Positions 52,074 to 61,594 are shown, counted from the stretch's first letter. The stretch: 64,000 nt of DNA from Histidinibacterium aquaticum (GCF_008710275.1 NZ_VYQE01000003.1:124001-188000), one strand, 5' to 3'. Translations and numbers: made by a program. Notes: generated by a model from the letters alone, not told the origin.

Positions 52074-52988
52074 TCAGGCCACCGCCTGCAGGTCGGCGGC
52101 GACCACTCCGGCGCCCGGCAGGCGCGCCGCGATATGGGGCGGACAGGTGACGCGCTCCCAGTTGTCCGCATCGGCGAACAGCGCCCGCAGGACCTGGTTC
52201 GTCATGGCGTGACCCGCCCGCTCGCCGGTGTAGCGCGCCAGCAGCGGTGCGCCCGCGAGCGCGAGGTCGCCGAGCGCGTCGAGCATCTTGTGGCGCACGG
52301 CCTCGTCGGCGTGCCGCAGGCCGCCCGGCGTCAGGATCCGGTCGCCCTCGACGACGACGGCGTTCTCCAGCGTCCCGCCGAGCGCCCGGCCTTGGGCGCG
52401 CATCGCCTCGACGTCGGCGCTGCGGCAGAAGGTGCGGGCGTCGCAGAGCTCGCGCAGGAACGCGCCGTTGCGCATGTCGAGGCGGCGCGCCTGGTGGCCG
52501 ATGGCCGCGTCATCGAAGTCGATGGTGAAGTCGATCTCGAGTCCCTCAAAGGGCGAGAGCCGCGCGACGGCGTCGCCGCGGCGCACCTCGACCGTGCGCT
52601 TGACGCGGATCGCGGTCAGCGCGCGGTCCTGCCGGGCGATCCCGGCGGCGAGGAAGCGCCTGACGAAGGGCGCGGCGGAGCCGTCGGCGATCGGGGCCTC
52701 GGGGCCGTCGAGGACGATCCGCGCGTTGCGGATGCCGCAGCCCGCGAGCGCCGCCATGACGTGCTCGACCGTCGAGACCGAGGTGCCGTCGTGGCCGACG
52801 AGGCGGGTCATCAGCGGGGAATGCTCGACGAGGTCCCAGCGCGCGGGCACGGCGGCGCCGCCCAGGTCACTGCGCTGGAAGACGATCCCCTGCCCGGCCC
52901 GCGCAGGATACACGTCCATCCGCACCGGTGCCCCGGTGTGGAGGCCGATCCCCTGGACGGTCACGGAATTGGCGAGGGTCGTCTGCAC
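52074..52988 (-). CDS. lpxC: UDP-3-O-acyl-N-acetylglucosamine deacetylase
   Basis: A 304-residue zinc enzyme, the committed step of lipid A synthesis. Zinc and catalytic residues: STVEHVMAALAG (His, with the preceding Glu), HKMLDALGDLAL (His and Asp) and GERAGHAMTNQV (His). N-terminus TLANSVTVQGIGLHTG is typical. Starts at GTG 52988. The usual ftsZ-lpxC neighbourhood is kept but a DMT transporter gene is inserted between. Confidence 0.96.
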   Translation of the reverse strand: MQTTLANSVTVQGIGLHTGAPVRMDVYPARAGQGIVFQRSDLGGAAVPARWDLVEHSPLMTRLVGHDGTSVSTVEHVMAALAGCGIRNARIVLDGPEAPIADGSAAPFVRRFLAAGIARQDRALTAIRVKRTVEVRRGDAVARLSPFEGLEIDFTIDFDDAAIGHQARRLDMRNGAFLRELCDARTFCRSADVEAMRAQGRALGGTLENAVVVEGDRILTPGGLRHADEAVRHKMLDALGDLALAGAPLLARYTGERAGHAMTNQVLRALFADADNWERVTCPPHIAARLPGAGVVAADLQAVA

Positions 52989-53122
52989 GCATCAAGCTTT
53001 CATTAATCTTCGATGGGGCCGAGGTAGTAACGGGAGCGCCCGGGCTCAACTCACTCTTTGCAACCGCTTGAAACATCGCGGGGCGCGCGGACAGGCTTTT
53101 GTTTTCAATGGTGTATTTCCGA

Positions 53123-54043
53123 CTACCTTCCCGGCCGTCCGGGAGCCGCCAGCGGCACCGTTGCAGGCGTCCTCCGCCGCAGGACCAGCATGGAGGCCAT
53201 GAGGATGGCGAGTGCGCCCAGCATCGCCACGGGTCCCGGCACGAGGCCGAAGAGCAGCAAGTCGAAGATCACAGCCCAGAGCAGGCCGGTGAAATCGAAG
53301 GGCGCGACGTCCGAAACCCGGGCGCGCGCCAGCGCCTCGGTCGCCGCGATGTGGCCGAAGCCGCCGAGCAGCCCCGCGCCCGTGAGGAGCATCACCTCGC
53401 GGGGCCAGAGCGCCGCCCAGCCGAAGGGCCAGGTCGCGAGCCCCGCCAGCGTGCAGGTGACGGCGAAGTAGAAAGCGATGGCTCCCGCGCTCTCGGTCGC
53501 AGTCATCGTCTTGATGTGGACCCGGACGAATGCCATCGTCAGCGCATAGCCGAGCCCAGCCGCGCCGCCCACCAGGGCGCCCTGCCCCGGCGCCTCGAGC
53601 GCCTCCCAGAGCATCGCGATGGCCCCGCCGAAGCCGAGCGCCACGGCGATCACCCCCGCGACGCCCGCGCGCTCGCCCAGCAGGAGCGTCGCCATCGGGA
53701 GCATCAGCACCGGCGCGAGGAAGGCCAGCGCCTGCGCCGTCGCAACCGGCAGGTGGATGAACGAAAGGAACGAGAGCGCCATGGAGAGCGCGCCGAAGAG
53801 GCTGCGGGTCAGGTGCAGTCCGATCCGGCGGGTGCGAAGGCCGCCCGGCAGGTCTCCGCGCAGAGCCATGTAGAGCAGGATCGGACCCAGCGCGACGGCC
53901 GAGCGCCAGACCATGATCTGCCCGACCGGCACGGCGTCGCCCACGGCGTGCACGAGCGCCGACATGGCCGTCACCAGGAAGACGGCCAACAGGCGGAGCG
54001 CGGCTCCGGTCCCGGGGGCGTGACGCGGGCTGGTGTCGGTCAT
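53123..54043 (-). CDS. DMT/EamA family transporter
   Basis: A 306-residue inner-membrane protein with ten predicted helices in two EamA repeats (LLAVFLVTAMSALVHAVG ... ATAQALAFLAPVLMLPMATLLLGE; then GAALVGGAAGLGYALTMAFVR ... FDFTGLLWAVIFDLLLFGLVP). Members export amino acids, or S-adenosylmethionine and other metabolites; the substrate is open. ATG 54043 is 30 bases downstream of a perfect LacI-type palindrome. It interrupts the ftsZ-lpxC pair. Confidence 0.86.
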   Translation of the reverse strand: MTDTSPRHAPGTGAALRLLAVFLVTAMSALVHAVGDAVPVGQIMVWRSAVALGPILLYMALRGDLPGGLRTRRIGLHLTRSLFGALSMALSFLSFIHLPVATAQALAFLAPVLMLPMATLLLGERAGVAGVIAVALGFGGAIAMLWEALEAPGQGALVGGAAGLGYALTMAFVRVHIKTMTATESAGAIAFYFAVTCTLAGLATWPFGWAALWPREVMLLTGAGLLGGFGHIAATEALARARVSDVAPFDFTGLLWAVIFDLLLFGLVPGPVAMLGALAILMASMLVLRRRTPATVPLAAPGRPGR

Positions 54044-54073
54044 TCCGCTCTTTTGGCTGTTCTCGCTGATTGT

Positions 54074-54085
54074 GTTAGCGCTAAC
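54074..54085. promoter_or_regulatory. LacI-type palindromic operator before DMT transporter
   Basis: GTTAGCGCTAAC, a perfect 12-bp palindrome with a central CG, as bound by many LacI-family regulators (TGTTAGCGCTAACA-like). On the minus strand it is 30 bases before the transporter ATG. No LacI gene is in the window. Confidence 0.5.
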
Positions 54086-54108
54086 TTTCCCACCGCGAAA
54101 TGACCAGC

Positions 54109-54144
54109 CCCAAACGAAAACCGCCGGCCACGAGGGCCGGCGGT
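54109..54144 (-). terminator. Rho-independent terminator of ftsZ
   Basis: Minus strand: ACCGCCGGCC, loop CTCGT, GGCCGGCGGT (54144-54120), then TTTCGTTTG. A 10-bp perfect GC stem with a T-rich tail 24 bases past the ftsZ stop, the clearest intrinsic terminator in the window. Confidence 0.85.
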
Positions 54145-54167
54145 CTTTCATTTCATGTCGGGTCGGC

Positions 54168-55757
54168 TCAGTTCGCCTGGCGGCGGAGGAAGGCCGGGAT
54201 TTCCACGCGCTCCTGCTCGGGGTCGGTCTCGGGCTCTTCCTCTTCGCGGCGGAGCGAGGTGACCTGCGGCTGGCGGCGTTGCGCGGCCGCGCCCTCGGCC
54301 TGGTGGCCGGTCATCCGGTTGATGAGCGAGTTGATCCCGAAGCGCGGACGCTCTTCCTCGCCCTCGTGCGCGGAGGCGGGCTGGGCGGCCTGACCGCCGC
54401 GCGCGGCGGGCGCCTTGGCGGCGGCCGCCTGCAGCCGGGCCATCGTGTCGGCGGAGGGCTGGCCGGGCTGGCCGCCCTGCGGCGCGCGGGGCGCGACGAA
54501 GGCTTCGGGCTCGGCCTCGACGGAGGGAGCGGGACGCGGACGGTAGGCCGGCGGGGGCAAGTCGTCCTCGGCGGTCTCTTCCTCCTCGAAGATGTTCTCG
54601 TGCTCCTCTTCCTCACGCTCGTCGAAGAGCGTGGGCTCGGGGGCGCGGGCCACTTCGGGCTGGGGCGCGGGAGCCGCCTCGCGGGCCGGAGCCGGAGCCG
54701 CACGCTCGAAGCTCTCGGCGGCGGGGGCCTCCGGAGCCTGGCGCGTCGCGTTCACGGAGCGGCGCGGCACGGGCATGTCCTCGGTGCGGGCCACTGCGTC
54801 GATGCCGGTCGCCACGACGGAGACGCGCATCTTGCCTTCCATGTCGGTGTCGAGCGTGGAGCCGACGATGATGTTGGCGTCCGGGTCGACCTTCTCGCGG
54901 ATCTTGTTGGCCGCCTCGTCGAGTTCGAAGAGCGTGAGGTCGTAGCCGCCGGTGATGTTGATGAGCACGCCCTTGGCGCCCTCGAGGCTGATCTCGTCGA
55001 GCAGCGGGTTGGCGATCGCCTTCTCGGCGGCCTGCACGGCGCGGTTCTCGCCGTCGGCCTCGCCGGTGCCCATCATGGCCTTGCCCATCTCGTCCATCAC
55101 CGCGCGGACGTCGGCGAAGTCGAGGTTGATGAGGCCCGGGCGCACCATGAGGTCGGTCACGCCCTTCACGCCCTGGTAGAGCACGTCGTCGGCCAGCGCG
55201 AAGGCCTCGGTGAAGGTCGTGTTCTCGTTGGCCAGACGGAAGAGGTTCTGGTTGGGGATGATAATCAGCGTGTCGACGACCTTCTGCAGGGCGTCGAGGC
55301 CGTCGTCGGCCTGCTTCATCCGCTTGCCGCCCTCGAACTGGAACGGCTTGGTGACGACGCCCACGGTCAGGACGCCGAGCTCGCGCGCGGCCTGCGCGAT
55401 GATCGGTGCGGCGCCGGTGCCGGTGCCGCCGCCCATGCCGGCAGTGATGAAGCACATGTGCGCGCCGGCGAGCTGGTCGACGATCTGCTCGATGCTCTCC
55501 TCGGCCGCCGCCGCGCCGACGGTGGCGCGGGCGCCCGCGCCGAGGCCCTCGGTGACCTTCACGCCCATCTGGATCTTGGCCGGGGCGCGGGACTGCTGCA
55601 GCGCCTGGGCGTCGGTGTTCGCCACGACGAACTCAACCCCTTCCAGCTGCTTCTCGATCATGTTGTTGACCGCGTTGCCGCCTGCGCCACCGACGCCGAA
55701 GACGGTGATACGAGGCTTCAGCTCTTCGTGCTCGGGCATGGAAAGGTTGAGTGCCAT
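54168..55757 (-). CDS. ftsZ: cell division protein FtsZ
   Basis: A 529-residue tubulin-like GTPase that forms the Z-ring. It has [14 protein letters not shown] at the N-terminus, the G-box [13 protein letters not shown] and the T7 loop [20 protein letters not shown]. After about residue 320 comes an unusually long (about 170 aa) Pro/Ala/Glu-rich linker with acidic patches, then the conserved C-terminal peptide with IPAFLRRQ for FtsA/ZipA-type partners. A long linker is usual in alphaproteobacteria. Single-gene transcript ended by the terminator at 54120. Confidence 0.97.
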   Translation of the reverse strand: MALNLSMPEHEELKPRITVFGVGGAGGNAVNNMIEKQLEGVEFVVANTDAQALQQSRAPAKIQMGVKVTEGLGAGARATVGAAAAEESIEQIVDQLAGAHMCFITAGMGGGTGTGAAPIIAQAARELGVLTVGVVTKPFQFEGGKRMKQADDGLDALQKVVDTLIIIPNQNLFRLANENTTFTEAFALADDVLYQGVKGVTDLMVRPGLINLDFADVRAVMDEMGKAMMGTGEADGENRAVQAAEKAIANPLLDEISLEGAKGVLINITGGYDLTLFELDEAANKIREKVDPDANIIVGSTLDTDMEGKMRVSVVATGIDAVARTEDMPVPRRSVNATRQAPEAPAAESFERAAPAPAREAAPAPQPEVARAPEPTLFDEREEEEHENIFEEEETAEDDLPPPAYRPRPAPSVEAEPEAFVAPRAPQGGQPGQPSADTMARLQAAAAKAPAARGGQAAQPASAHEGEEERPRFGINSLINRMTGHQAEGAAAQRRQPQVTSLRREEEEPETDPEQERVEIPAFLRRQAN

Positions 55758-56223
55758 TTGTGCTTATCCGCCTGTCTGTCTCCCGCCCGTCCCACTCGGG
55801 CGATTTTCGCTTTGTCAGGTGATCCTAACGGCAGGGCCGCGCCGCGTCACGCCGTTTTCGCGGGAAAACCGCAAAATCGACATGCAAAATGGGGGCGACC
55901 GGCAAGATAATGCCGTCCGACCGAGTCTTAGCGGGGCGCAAGGGTGGCCCCACGAGATATAGCGCGACCACGGATCAGCCGCCCACGCGGGGCCGCGTGG
56001 CGGGAAACGGGTGCGATTCTGTCAGGACGACTGCTCGGCCGGCCTCGGAACCGCCTCTTCGGGCGGTTTCCACGGATTGGATAGCAGCGGGCCGCCGCAC
56101 CGCGCAAGCGCTTTCAGCCGGATGAGGCGGAGGCGCGCGGGGTCCGGCCGAAGCGGCGCGGACGCCGCTTGAGCCGCGTCCACGCGGCTCGGGCAAGGGC
56201 CTTCGAGGCCCTTGCCGCCCGGC
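55758..56223. other. ftsA-ftsZ intergenic region
   Basis: 466 bases without a gene. From the ftsA side: double hairpin (56171-56216), a further hairpin GGAACCGCC/GGCGGTTTCC (56047-56071) and CCACGCGG-GG-CCGCGTGG (55983-56000). The ftsZ promoter must lie between about 55780 and 55980, an AT-richer patch (TATATC near 55956 on the minus strand). GAnTC sites for CcrM methylation at about 55922 (GAGTC) and 56013 (GATTC) could tie ftsZ to the cell cycle. Confidence 0.5.
56171..56216 (-). terminator. double-hairpin terminator of ftsA
   Basis: Reading from ftsA: GGCAAGGGCC ... GGCCCTTGCC (56216-56192, 10-bp stem, 5-base loop) then GAGCCGCGT-GG-ACGCGGCTC (56190-56171, 9-bp stem). It starts eight bases past the stop. 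Same two-stem plan, with GCGTCCACGC in the second stem, as at 19767-19829. Confidence 0.65.
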
Positions 56224-57558
56224 TCACCAGTTTTCCTTGAACCACTTCACCGCGCGCTTGAACGAGCGGGCGGGGTAGCGTTCGGCGGGGATCTCGAAGT
56301 CCCACCATTCGTCCTGGGGATGCGCGGCGAAGAGCGCGAGGCCCACCGCCGAGGCGAAGGCGGAGCCGGTCGCGGCCTGCGGCAGGCCCTGGACCCGCAG
56401 CGGTCGGCCGAGCCGGACCTGCTGGCCCAGGATGCGCGAGGCGAGGCCGTCGAGCCCGGGGATCTGCGAGCCGCCGCCGGTGAGCACGATCTGCTGGCTG
56501 GGCAGGTGCTCGAAGCCGGCCGCGTCGAGACGGGCGCGGACCTCCTCGAGGATCTCCTCGACGCGCGGGCGCATGATGCCGATCAGCTCGGCGCGGGAGA
56601 CCTTGCGGCGGTCGTGCTCCCAGTCGCCGGTGTCGCCGCCGATCTCGATCTGCTCGCGGTCGTCCATGCCGGTGGCCACGAGGCCGCCGTAGAAGGTCTT
56701 GATCCGCTCGGCCTGGCTCATCGAGACCTGCAGGCCCATGGAGATGTCCGAAGTCACGTGATCGCCGCCCAGCCGCACGCTGTCGGCGTAGATCATGTGC
56801 TTCTTCATGAAGATCGAGATGCCGGTGGAGCCGCCGCCCATGTCGATGCAGGCGGCGCCGAGTTCCTGCTCGTCCTCGACCAGTGAGGAGACGCCCGAGA
56901 CATAGGCCGAGGAGGCGAGGCCCGCGATGTCGAGGTCGCAGCGGCCCACGGCGTGCACGAGGTTCTGCACGGTGAGGTCCTCGACCGTCAGCAGGTGCAT
57001 GTCGCAGGTGAGCCGGTTGCCGATCTGTCCGCGCGGGTCGGCGAGGCCCGACCTGTGGTCCAGCGCGAAGTTCACCGGCTGGGCGTGCAGGACATGGCGG
57101 CCGTCACCGTAGTCTGGCACGTCGCAGGCGGCGAGGACGCGGCCGATGTCGGCCTCCTCCACCTGCGCGCCCGCGATATCGATCGCGCCGTCGAGGCCGT
57201 AGGACCGCGGCCGCGCGCCGGAGAAGCAGGCGATGACGTGGTCGACCCGGACCTGAGCCATCTTCTGCGCGGCCTGCACGGCGGTGCGCACCGCGCGCTC
57301 GGTCTCGGCCATCGCGTCGATCTCGCCGAACTTCACCCCGCGCGAGCGGGTGGTGGCGGCGCCGATCACGCGGAAGGCCGATTGCCCGGCCATGGAGCCC
57401 ACGCCGTCGCTCTCGCGGAACCGCTCCGGCCCGTCGAACCGCAGGATCAGGCAGGCGATCTTGGAGGTGCCCACGTCCAGGACCGCGATCACGCCGCGCT
57501 GCATGGCCGCCCGGCGCATGTTCCGCATCGCCCGCTGGGTCTCGTAAAGCTCCTTCAT
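56224..57558 (-). CDS. ftsA: cell division protein FtsA
   Basis: A 444-residue actin-like protein that tethers FtsZ to the membrane. It has VIAVLDVGTSKIACLI (phosphate 1), the 1C domain near RSRGVKFGEIDAMAETERAVR, ACIDMGGGSTGISIF (phosphate 2) and VLTGGGSQIPGL (adenosine). The C-terminus FKRAVKWFKENW is the amphipathic membrane-targeting helix. ATG 57558; the 21-base gap from ftsQ makes it cotranscribed. Confidence 0.96.
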   Translation of the reverse strand: MKELYETQRAMRNMRRAAMQRGVIAVLDVGTSKIACLILRFDGPERFRESDGVGSMAGQSAFRVIGAATTRSRGVKFGEIDAMAETERAVRTAVQAAQKMAQVRVDHVIACFSGARPRSYGLDGAIDIAGAQVEEADIGRVLAACDVPDYGDGRHVLHAQPVNFALDHRSGLADPRGQIGNRLTCDMHLLTVEDLTVQNLVHAVGRCDLDIAGLASSAYVSGVSSLVEDEQELGAACIDMGGGSTGISIFMKKHMIYADSVRLGGDHVTSDISMGLQVSMSQAERIKTFYGGLVATGMDDREQIEIGGDTGDWEHDRRKVSRAELIGIMRPRVEEILEEVRARLDAAGFEHLPSQQIVLTGGGSQIPGLDGLASRILGQQVRLGRPLRVQGLPQAATGSAFASAVGLALFAAHPQDEWWDFEIPAERYPARSFKRAVKWFKENW

Positions 57559-57580
57559 CGTACCTGTTCCCTGTGCCTCG

Positions 57581-58459
57581 TTATTCTTGGTCTTCCAGCG
57601 CCCGGTCGGCGCGCGCCCGGAACGCCGCGGCCGCGGCGGGGCGCAGCCGGATGGTCGGCCGCTCCTGATTGCGCATGTCGACGACGGCGATGTCGCGTTC
57701 GAAGAGGTCCTGCGCGGAATCGAGCGCGAGCACCCGCTCCAGCGCCCGGACGGGCGCCTCGGCGGGCAGCAGGACACGCTGGTTGTCCTCCAGCACCACG
57801 TCCCAGCGGCGTTCGCCCTGGCGGACCAGGCCCCGGATGCGGTTGCCGAGCGGGGCCGCGGCCTCGAAGAGAGCCATGGCTTCCGGCAGCGCCTCGGGCG
57901 CACCCTCCCCCGCCACGAGCGGCAGGTCGGCGCGGTCGCCGCGGGCCGCCAGCGGAGCGACGAAGACGCCCTCGGAATCCACCAGCTTCAGGCCGTCGGT
58001 CCCGCGCCAGACGGCGGCGGGCTCGCGTTCGGTGAGGGCGACCTCCAAGATGCCGCCGGGGCGGACGCGGACCCGCGCCCGGTCCACCCGGTTGAGGGCG
58101 GCCACCAGCTGGCGCATCTCCTCGAGGTCGAGATCGAAGGAGGAGACCGGGAATTCCACCGGCAGCACCGCGCGGACTTCCTCGGTGAGGGCCTCGTCGG
58201 CGCCGGTGACCTCCATGCCGTTCACCCGGAACTCGGGCCGGGCCTCGAAGCGGTCGCGCAATTCGCCCGCCGTTTCCACGAGCGCCGCGCGGTTCTGCTC
58301 CTGCCCGAACCAGAAGGCCGCGATGCCGCCCACCACGACGAGCGGAACGCCCAGCCGCAGGAAGCGGCGGAACGCGGGCGTGAGCATGAGACGGTTGAGC
58401 CGGTAGTGCAGGCGCGAGGGCGCCGGGTCCCGGCTGCGGCGCGGCTCGGATCCCCTCAT
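57581..58459 (-). CDS. ftsQ: cell division protein FtsQ
   Basis: A 292-residue bitopic divisome protein. It has an Arg-rich cytoplasmic start, one membrane helix (about 31-50, [17 protein letters not shown]), the POTRA domain ([28 protein letters not shown]) and the FtsQ beta domain ([20 protein letters not shown]). It overlaps ddl by ATGA. Full length. Confidence 0.95.
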   Translation of the reverse strand: MRGSEPRRSRDPAPSRLHYRLNRLMLTPAFRRFLRLGVPLVVVGGIAAFWFGQEQNRAALVETAGELRDRFEARPEFRVNGMEVTGADEALTEEVRAVLPVEFPVSSFDLDLEEMRQLVAALNRVDRARVRVRPGGILEVALTEREPAAVWRGTDGLKLVDSEGVFVAPLAARGDRADLPLVAGEGAPEALPEAMALFEAAAPLGNRIRGLVRQGERRWDVVLEDNQRVLLPAEAPVRALERVLALDSAQDLFERDIAVVDMRNQERPTIRLRPAAAAAFRARADRALEDQE

Positions 58460-59370
58460 CTGTCGCAAGAGGCGTCCTCCACCAGCCGGCGGCACATCTC
58501 CGGGAAGCTCAACCCGGCGGCGGCGGCCTGCTCGGGCGCGAGCGAGGTCGGCGTCATGCCGGGCTGGGTGTTGGTCTCGAGCAGGATGAGCCCGTCGAGC
58601 CCCTTCTCCTCGTCCCAGCGGAAGTCGGTGCGCGAGAGGCCGCGGCAGCCCAGCGCGTCGTGCGCCCGGAGCGCGTAGTCCTCGCAGGCGGCGTAGACCT
58701 CGGCGGGGATCTCGGCGGGCACGACGTGGCGCGATCCGCCTTCGACGTACTTGGCGTCGTAGTCGTACCAGCCGTCGGTGAGGATGTCGGTCACGCCCAG
58801 CGCGCGGCCGTCCATGACGCAGGTGGTCAGCTCGCGGCCGGGCACGAAGGCCTCGACCATGACGGTCTGCGGCATGTCGTCGGAGAGGGCGGGCGGCCCG
58901 TTGGCGCCCGCGGGCACGAGGTAGACGCCGACGGAGGAGCCCTCGTTGTAGGGCTTCACGACGTAGGGCGGCTCCATCGCGTGGGCCGCGCGGGCGTCGT
59001 CGCGGTCGACCAGCAGGCTCTCGACCACGGGCAGGCCCGCCTCGCGGTAGATCTCCTTGGTGCGGACCTTGTCCATGGCCAGCGCCGAGGCCAGCACGCC
59101 GGAATGGGTGTAGGGCAGCCGCATCCATTCGAGCAGGCCCTGAACGCAGCCGTCCTCGCCCCAGCGGCCGTGCAGCCCGTTGAAGACGACGTCGGGCGCG
59201 ATCTCCATCAGCCGCGCGCCGAGGTCGGCCCGCGCGTCGATTTCGGTGACCCGGTATCCGGCCTCGCGCAGCGCGCCGGCGCATTCGGTACCGCTCGACA
59301 GCGATACCTCGCGCTCGGCCGAGAGACCGCCCTTGAGGACTGCGACATGCAGGGTCTGGCCTGCGCCCAT
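58456..59370 (-). CDS. ddl: D-alanine--D-alanine ligase
   Basis: A 304-residue ATP-grasp enzyme making D-Ala-D-Ala for peptidoglycan. It has [54 protein letters not shown], and [23 protein letters not shown] 59370 has AGGA before it; an upstream TTG-type start adds five residues. Between ftsQ and murB as in the canonical dcw cluster. Confidence 0.96.
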   Translation of the reverse strand: MGAGQTLHVAVLKGGLSAEREVSLSSGTECAGALREAGYRVTEIDARADLGARLMEIAPDVVFNGLHGRWGEDGCVQGLLEWMRLPYTHSGVLASALAMDKVRTKEIYREAGLPVVESLLVDRDDARAAHAMEPPYVVKPYNEGSSVGVYLVPAGANGPPALSDDMPQTVMVEAFVPGRELTTCVMDGRALGVTDILTDGWYDYDAKYVEGGSRHVVPAEIPAEVYAACEDYALRAHDALGCRGLSRTDFRWDEEKGLDGLILLETNTQPGMTPTSLAPEQAAAAGLSFPEMCRRLVEDASCDR

Positions 59371-59386
59371 TCGTTCCTGCCTCACG

Positions 59387-59406
59387 CGGGCCGTTCTCTC
59401 GGCCCG
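59387..59406 (-). terminator. hairpin in murB-ddl gap
   Basis: CGGGCCG (59387-59393), loop TTCTCT, CGGCCCG (59400-59406), in the 142-base gap before ddl. No T-run. A possible attenuator. Confidence 0.35.
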
Positions 59407-59512
59407 TCAGTTGGAGTCCCAGCGCCGACCGTCCCGAACCGGGGAGGCCGTGCATCGGATCGACTTCGTTAGATCGCCACCGCCCCTGCCTGAAGGGCGA
59501 CGGCCAGACTGC

Positions 59513-60439
59513 TCACTCAGGGGCCGGTTCGCCGACCCTCATGATTTCCCACTCTAGCGTCAGGCCGCTCGCGTCGTAAACCTTTTTCCTGACACGCTCG
59601 CCAAGCTCTTCGAGGTCCGCGGCAGTCGCGTCACCGGCGTTCGTCAGGAAGTTCGAGTGCATCTCGTTCATCATCGCCCCGCCGAGCCGCGCCCCGCGCA
59701 TTCCGGCGTCGTCGATGAGCTTCCAGGCCTTGAGATCGTGGGTGTCGTCGGCCCGCCCGGTCGAGGAATGGCCCGCCGGGTTGCGGAAGGTGGAGCCGGC
59801 CGTCCGGTCCTTGGTCGGCTGGGTCTCGTCGCGGCGGGCGAGCTGGTCGGTCATCTTCTGCGTCAGTTCGTCGGGATCGCCACGCTCGGCCTCGAAGAGC
59901 GCCTCGACGATGACGGCGTCCTTCGGCAGGTCGGAGGAGCGGTAGGCGAGCTTGAGGTCCTCGGCGGGAAGCGTCGCGATCTCGCCGTCGCGGAAGACGA
60001 CGGTCACCTCGATGAGGTGATCCTTGACGTAGGTGCCGTAGCAGCCCGCGTTCATCCGCACCGCGCCGCCGATGGCGCCGGGGATGGTCCGCAGGAAGGT
60101 CAGGTCGTGGCCCTCGGCCGCCGCGCGCTTGGCGACCTGCGCGTCGAGGGCCCCTGCCCCGGCGCGCACGTGACCGTCCCCGACCTCGACGTGGTTGAAG
60201 CCGCGGCCGAGGCGGATCACGACGCCGCGCACACCGCCGTCGCGGACGATGAGGTTGGAGCCCACGCCCACCGGCAGAACCGGCACGATCGGGTCGAGGA
60301 CGGCGAGGAACTCCGCGAGGTCCTCGCGATCGGCGGGCTGGTAGAGCCAGTCGGCCGGGCCGCCCACCCGGAGCCAGGTGAGGTCGGACAGGGGCTTCTT
60401 CTCGGTCAGCCGGCCGCGGGTCTCAGGTAATGTCGTCAT
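59513..60439 (-). CDS. murB: UDP-N-acetylmuramate dehydrogenase
   Basis: A 308-residue FAD enzyme reducing enolpyruvyl-UDP-GlcNAc to UDP-MurNAc. FAD motifs [13 protein letters not shown] and [17 protein letters not shown], then [17 protein letters not shown], and the substrate segment [13 protein letters not shown] with the catalytic Ser, plus [17 protein letters not shown]. It is the type II (short) form. Overlaps the upstream small membrane gene by 17 bases. Confidence 0.96.
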   Translation of the reverse strand: MTTLPETRGRLTEKKPLSDLTWLRVGGPADWLYQPADREDLAEFLAVLDPIVPVLPVGVGSNLIVRDGGVRGVVIRLGRGFNHVEVGDGHVRAGAGALDAQVAKRAAAEGHDLTFLRTIPGAIGGAVRMNAGCYGTYVKDHLIEVTVVFRDGEIATLPAEDLKLAYRSSDLPKDAVIVEALFEAERGDPDELTQKMTDQLARRDETQPTKDRTAGSTFRNPAGHSSTGRADDTHDLKAWKLIDDAGMRGARLGGAMMNEMHSNFLTNAGDATAADLEELGERVRKKVYDASGLTLEWEIMRVGEPAPE

Positions 60440-60710
60440 GCGGCAGTTCCTGCCCGGCTTTGCGCCAGCGGTAAAGGCCGATCGCGGCCCCGAGGGCCAG
60501 ACCGGCGAGGACCGGCCAGAGAAGCGCCGCGGCGACGAGGCCCGGCGACTCCGCAGTGTCTGGCATCCGCCAGCCCGTGGCGGTCAGCAGGATCGCCCCC
60601 AGCATGAGCAGCGCCATGAGCGCGAGGATCGGCCAGTTGCCGTTGCGTCCGAGGTAGAGCCCCGGCGCGAGCCCGACGAGGCCGCCGACGATGATGAAGA
60701 TGAGAGACAT
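60423..60710 (-). CDS. small three-helix membrane protein in mur cluster
   Basis: A 95-residue protein with hydrophobic segments at about 3-20, 27-45 and 58-79, then a basic/acidic tail ([16 protein letters not shown]). It overlaps murB by 17 bases, so it is translationally linked to it. GGGCGGGAG lies before the ATG. No family recognised; a Rhodobacterales mur-cluster resident with unknown role. Confidence 0.65.
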   Translation of the reverse strand: MSLIFIIVGGLVGLAPGLYLGRNGNWPILALMALLMLGAILLTATGWRMPDTAESPGLVAAALLWPVLAGLALGAAIGLYRWRKAGQELPHDDIT

Positions 60711-61021
60711 GGTCCGAAAACTCCCGCCCGATCAGCCGGTTCCGCCTGTATGACCGACCGTGCGCCGTCCGGACCGAAGCCCAGCCGCCGCTTGAGCCAG
60801 CGTCCGAGAAAGTAGAGGGGCCAGCGCAGCACGCTCGCGCCCGCCGCGAGGCACAACAGGCCCATCCAGGGGCCGGTCTCGTAGGTGACCCAGCCCAGCA
60901 AGGGGACCCCGATGGCGATCAGGAAGAAGGCCCGTCGCCAGTGGTGATCGTTTGACGGGATCATCGCGAGCACGTTGGCGAGGATCATCCAGGCGAAGGC
61001 CGCGACCAGGGAGTAGCTCAT
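60584..61021 (-). CDS. DUF2484-like small membrane protein with aberrant tail
   Basis: A 145-residue frame. The first 80 residues resemble DUF2484 and the next gene (SYSLVAAFAWMILANVLAMIPS...WPLYFLGRWLKRR): three short membrane segments. The remaining about 60 residues are Ser/Arg-rich and read across the start of the next gene in another frame, which looks like a lost stop. In a neighbouring frame a stop occurs at 60732, 21 bases before the next ATG, so a one-base change near the 3' end is plausible. It overlaps the upstream gene by ATGA. Confidence 0.6.
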   Translation of the reverse strand: MSYSLVAAFAWMILANVLAMIPSNDHHWRRAFFLIAIGVPLLGWVTYETGPWMGLLCLAAGASVLRWPLYFLGRWLKRRLGFGPDGARSVIQAEPADRAGVFGPCLSSSSSSAASSGSRRGSTSDATATGRSSRSWRCSCWGRSC

Positions 61022-61272
61022 CGCGGTGTCTCCACCGGCAGCCCAATGGCGCGGCGCGCGATGTAGAGGAGCGGCCGCCGGAACATGGAGAGAAAGGCGA
61101 AGAGCGCGAAGGCACCGATCCACCAGCCGTGCAGTATGGAAAGCCAAAGGATGAGACCCGGCGCCGTGACCAGCAGCGCCAGTCCCGGCGCGTACTGCCG
61201 CCGCATCGGGAGCAGCGCCGTCACGGTGGCGGCGATCACCCAGAGGGCTCCGGTCAGCAACGCGGCACTCAT
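61018..61272 (-). CDS. DUF2484 family small membrane protein
   Basis: An 84-residue protein with the DUF2484 start MSAALLTGALWVIAATVTALLP, RRQYAPGLALL, two to three membrane helices and a basic C-terminus. The family is found beside murB/murC in Rhodobacterales; no function is established. Tandem paralog of the preceding entry. Confidence 0.8.
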   Translation of the reverse strand: MSAALLTGALWVIAATVTALLPMRRQYAPGLALLVTAPGLILWLSILHGWWIGAFALFAFLSMFRRPLLYIARRAIGLPVETPR

Positions 61273-61366
61273 TCCGTTACTCCACAGACCTCGCTCGCCG
61301 GTCGGATAGGAGCGCGGTTTGGCATCAAGATGGCAGCGTGGTCACGCCCCCGCGAGGGTCCGCCTC

Positions 61367-61594
61367 TCACAGCAGGCCGCCGGTCAGCAGCCTCCGCAGC
61401 GGCCGGACGGCAAGCCATCCGCCGCCCAGGGCCGCGAGACCGAGGGCCGCCTCGCCGGGATCGGCACGCATGTGAACCAGGAGCAGGACACCCGCCGCCA
61501 GGGCGAAGGCCCAGAAGAGCCGCGCGACGAGCCGCGACAGGCTCGCCGCCACGACCGCCACGGCGATCCAGAGGGCGATGCCCCCCGCCGTCAC
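61367..61594 (-). CDS. tiny membrane protein coupled to murC
   Basis: A 75-residue protein starting at GTG 61594, which overlaps the murC stop (GTGA). Two hydrophobic helices (about 6-22 and 25-41, [38 protein letters not shown] trimmed here by eye) and a third weaker one near 48-62, then a basic end ([12 protein letters not shown]). Start overlap and amphipathic composition argue for a real gene; no family recognised. Confidence 0.55.
   Translation of the reverse strand: MTAGGIALWIAVAVVAASLSRLVARLFWAFALAAGVLLLVHMRADPGEAALGLAALGGGWLAVRPLRRLLTGGLL

Noticed and set aside
34946-61334. Shared 16-mer TTGGCATCAARATGGC at 34946-34961 and 61319-61334
   Set aside because: A 16-base near match between two places in 64 kb is expected by chance, and the sites have no symmetry or common position relative to genes.
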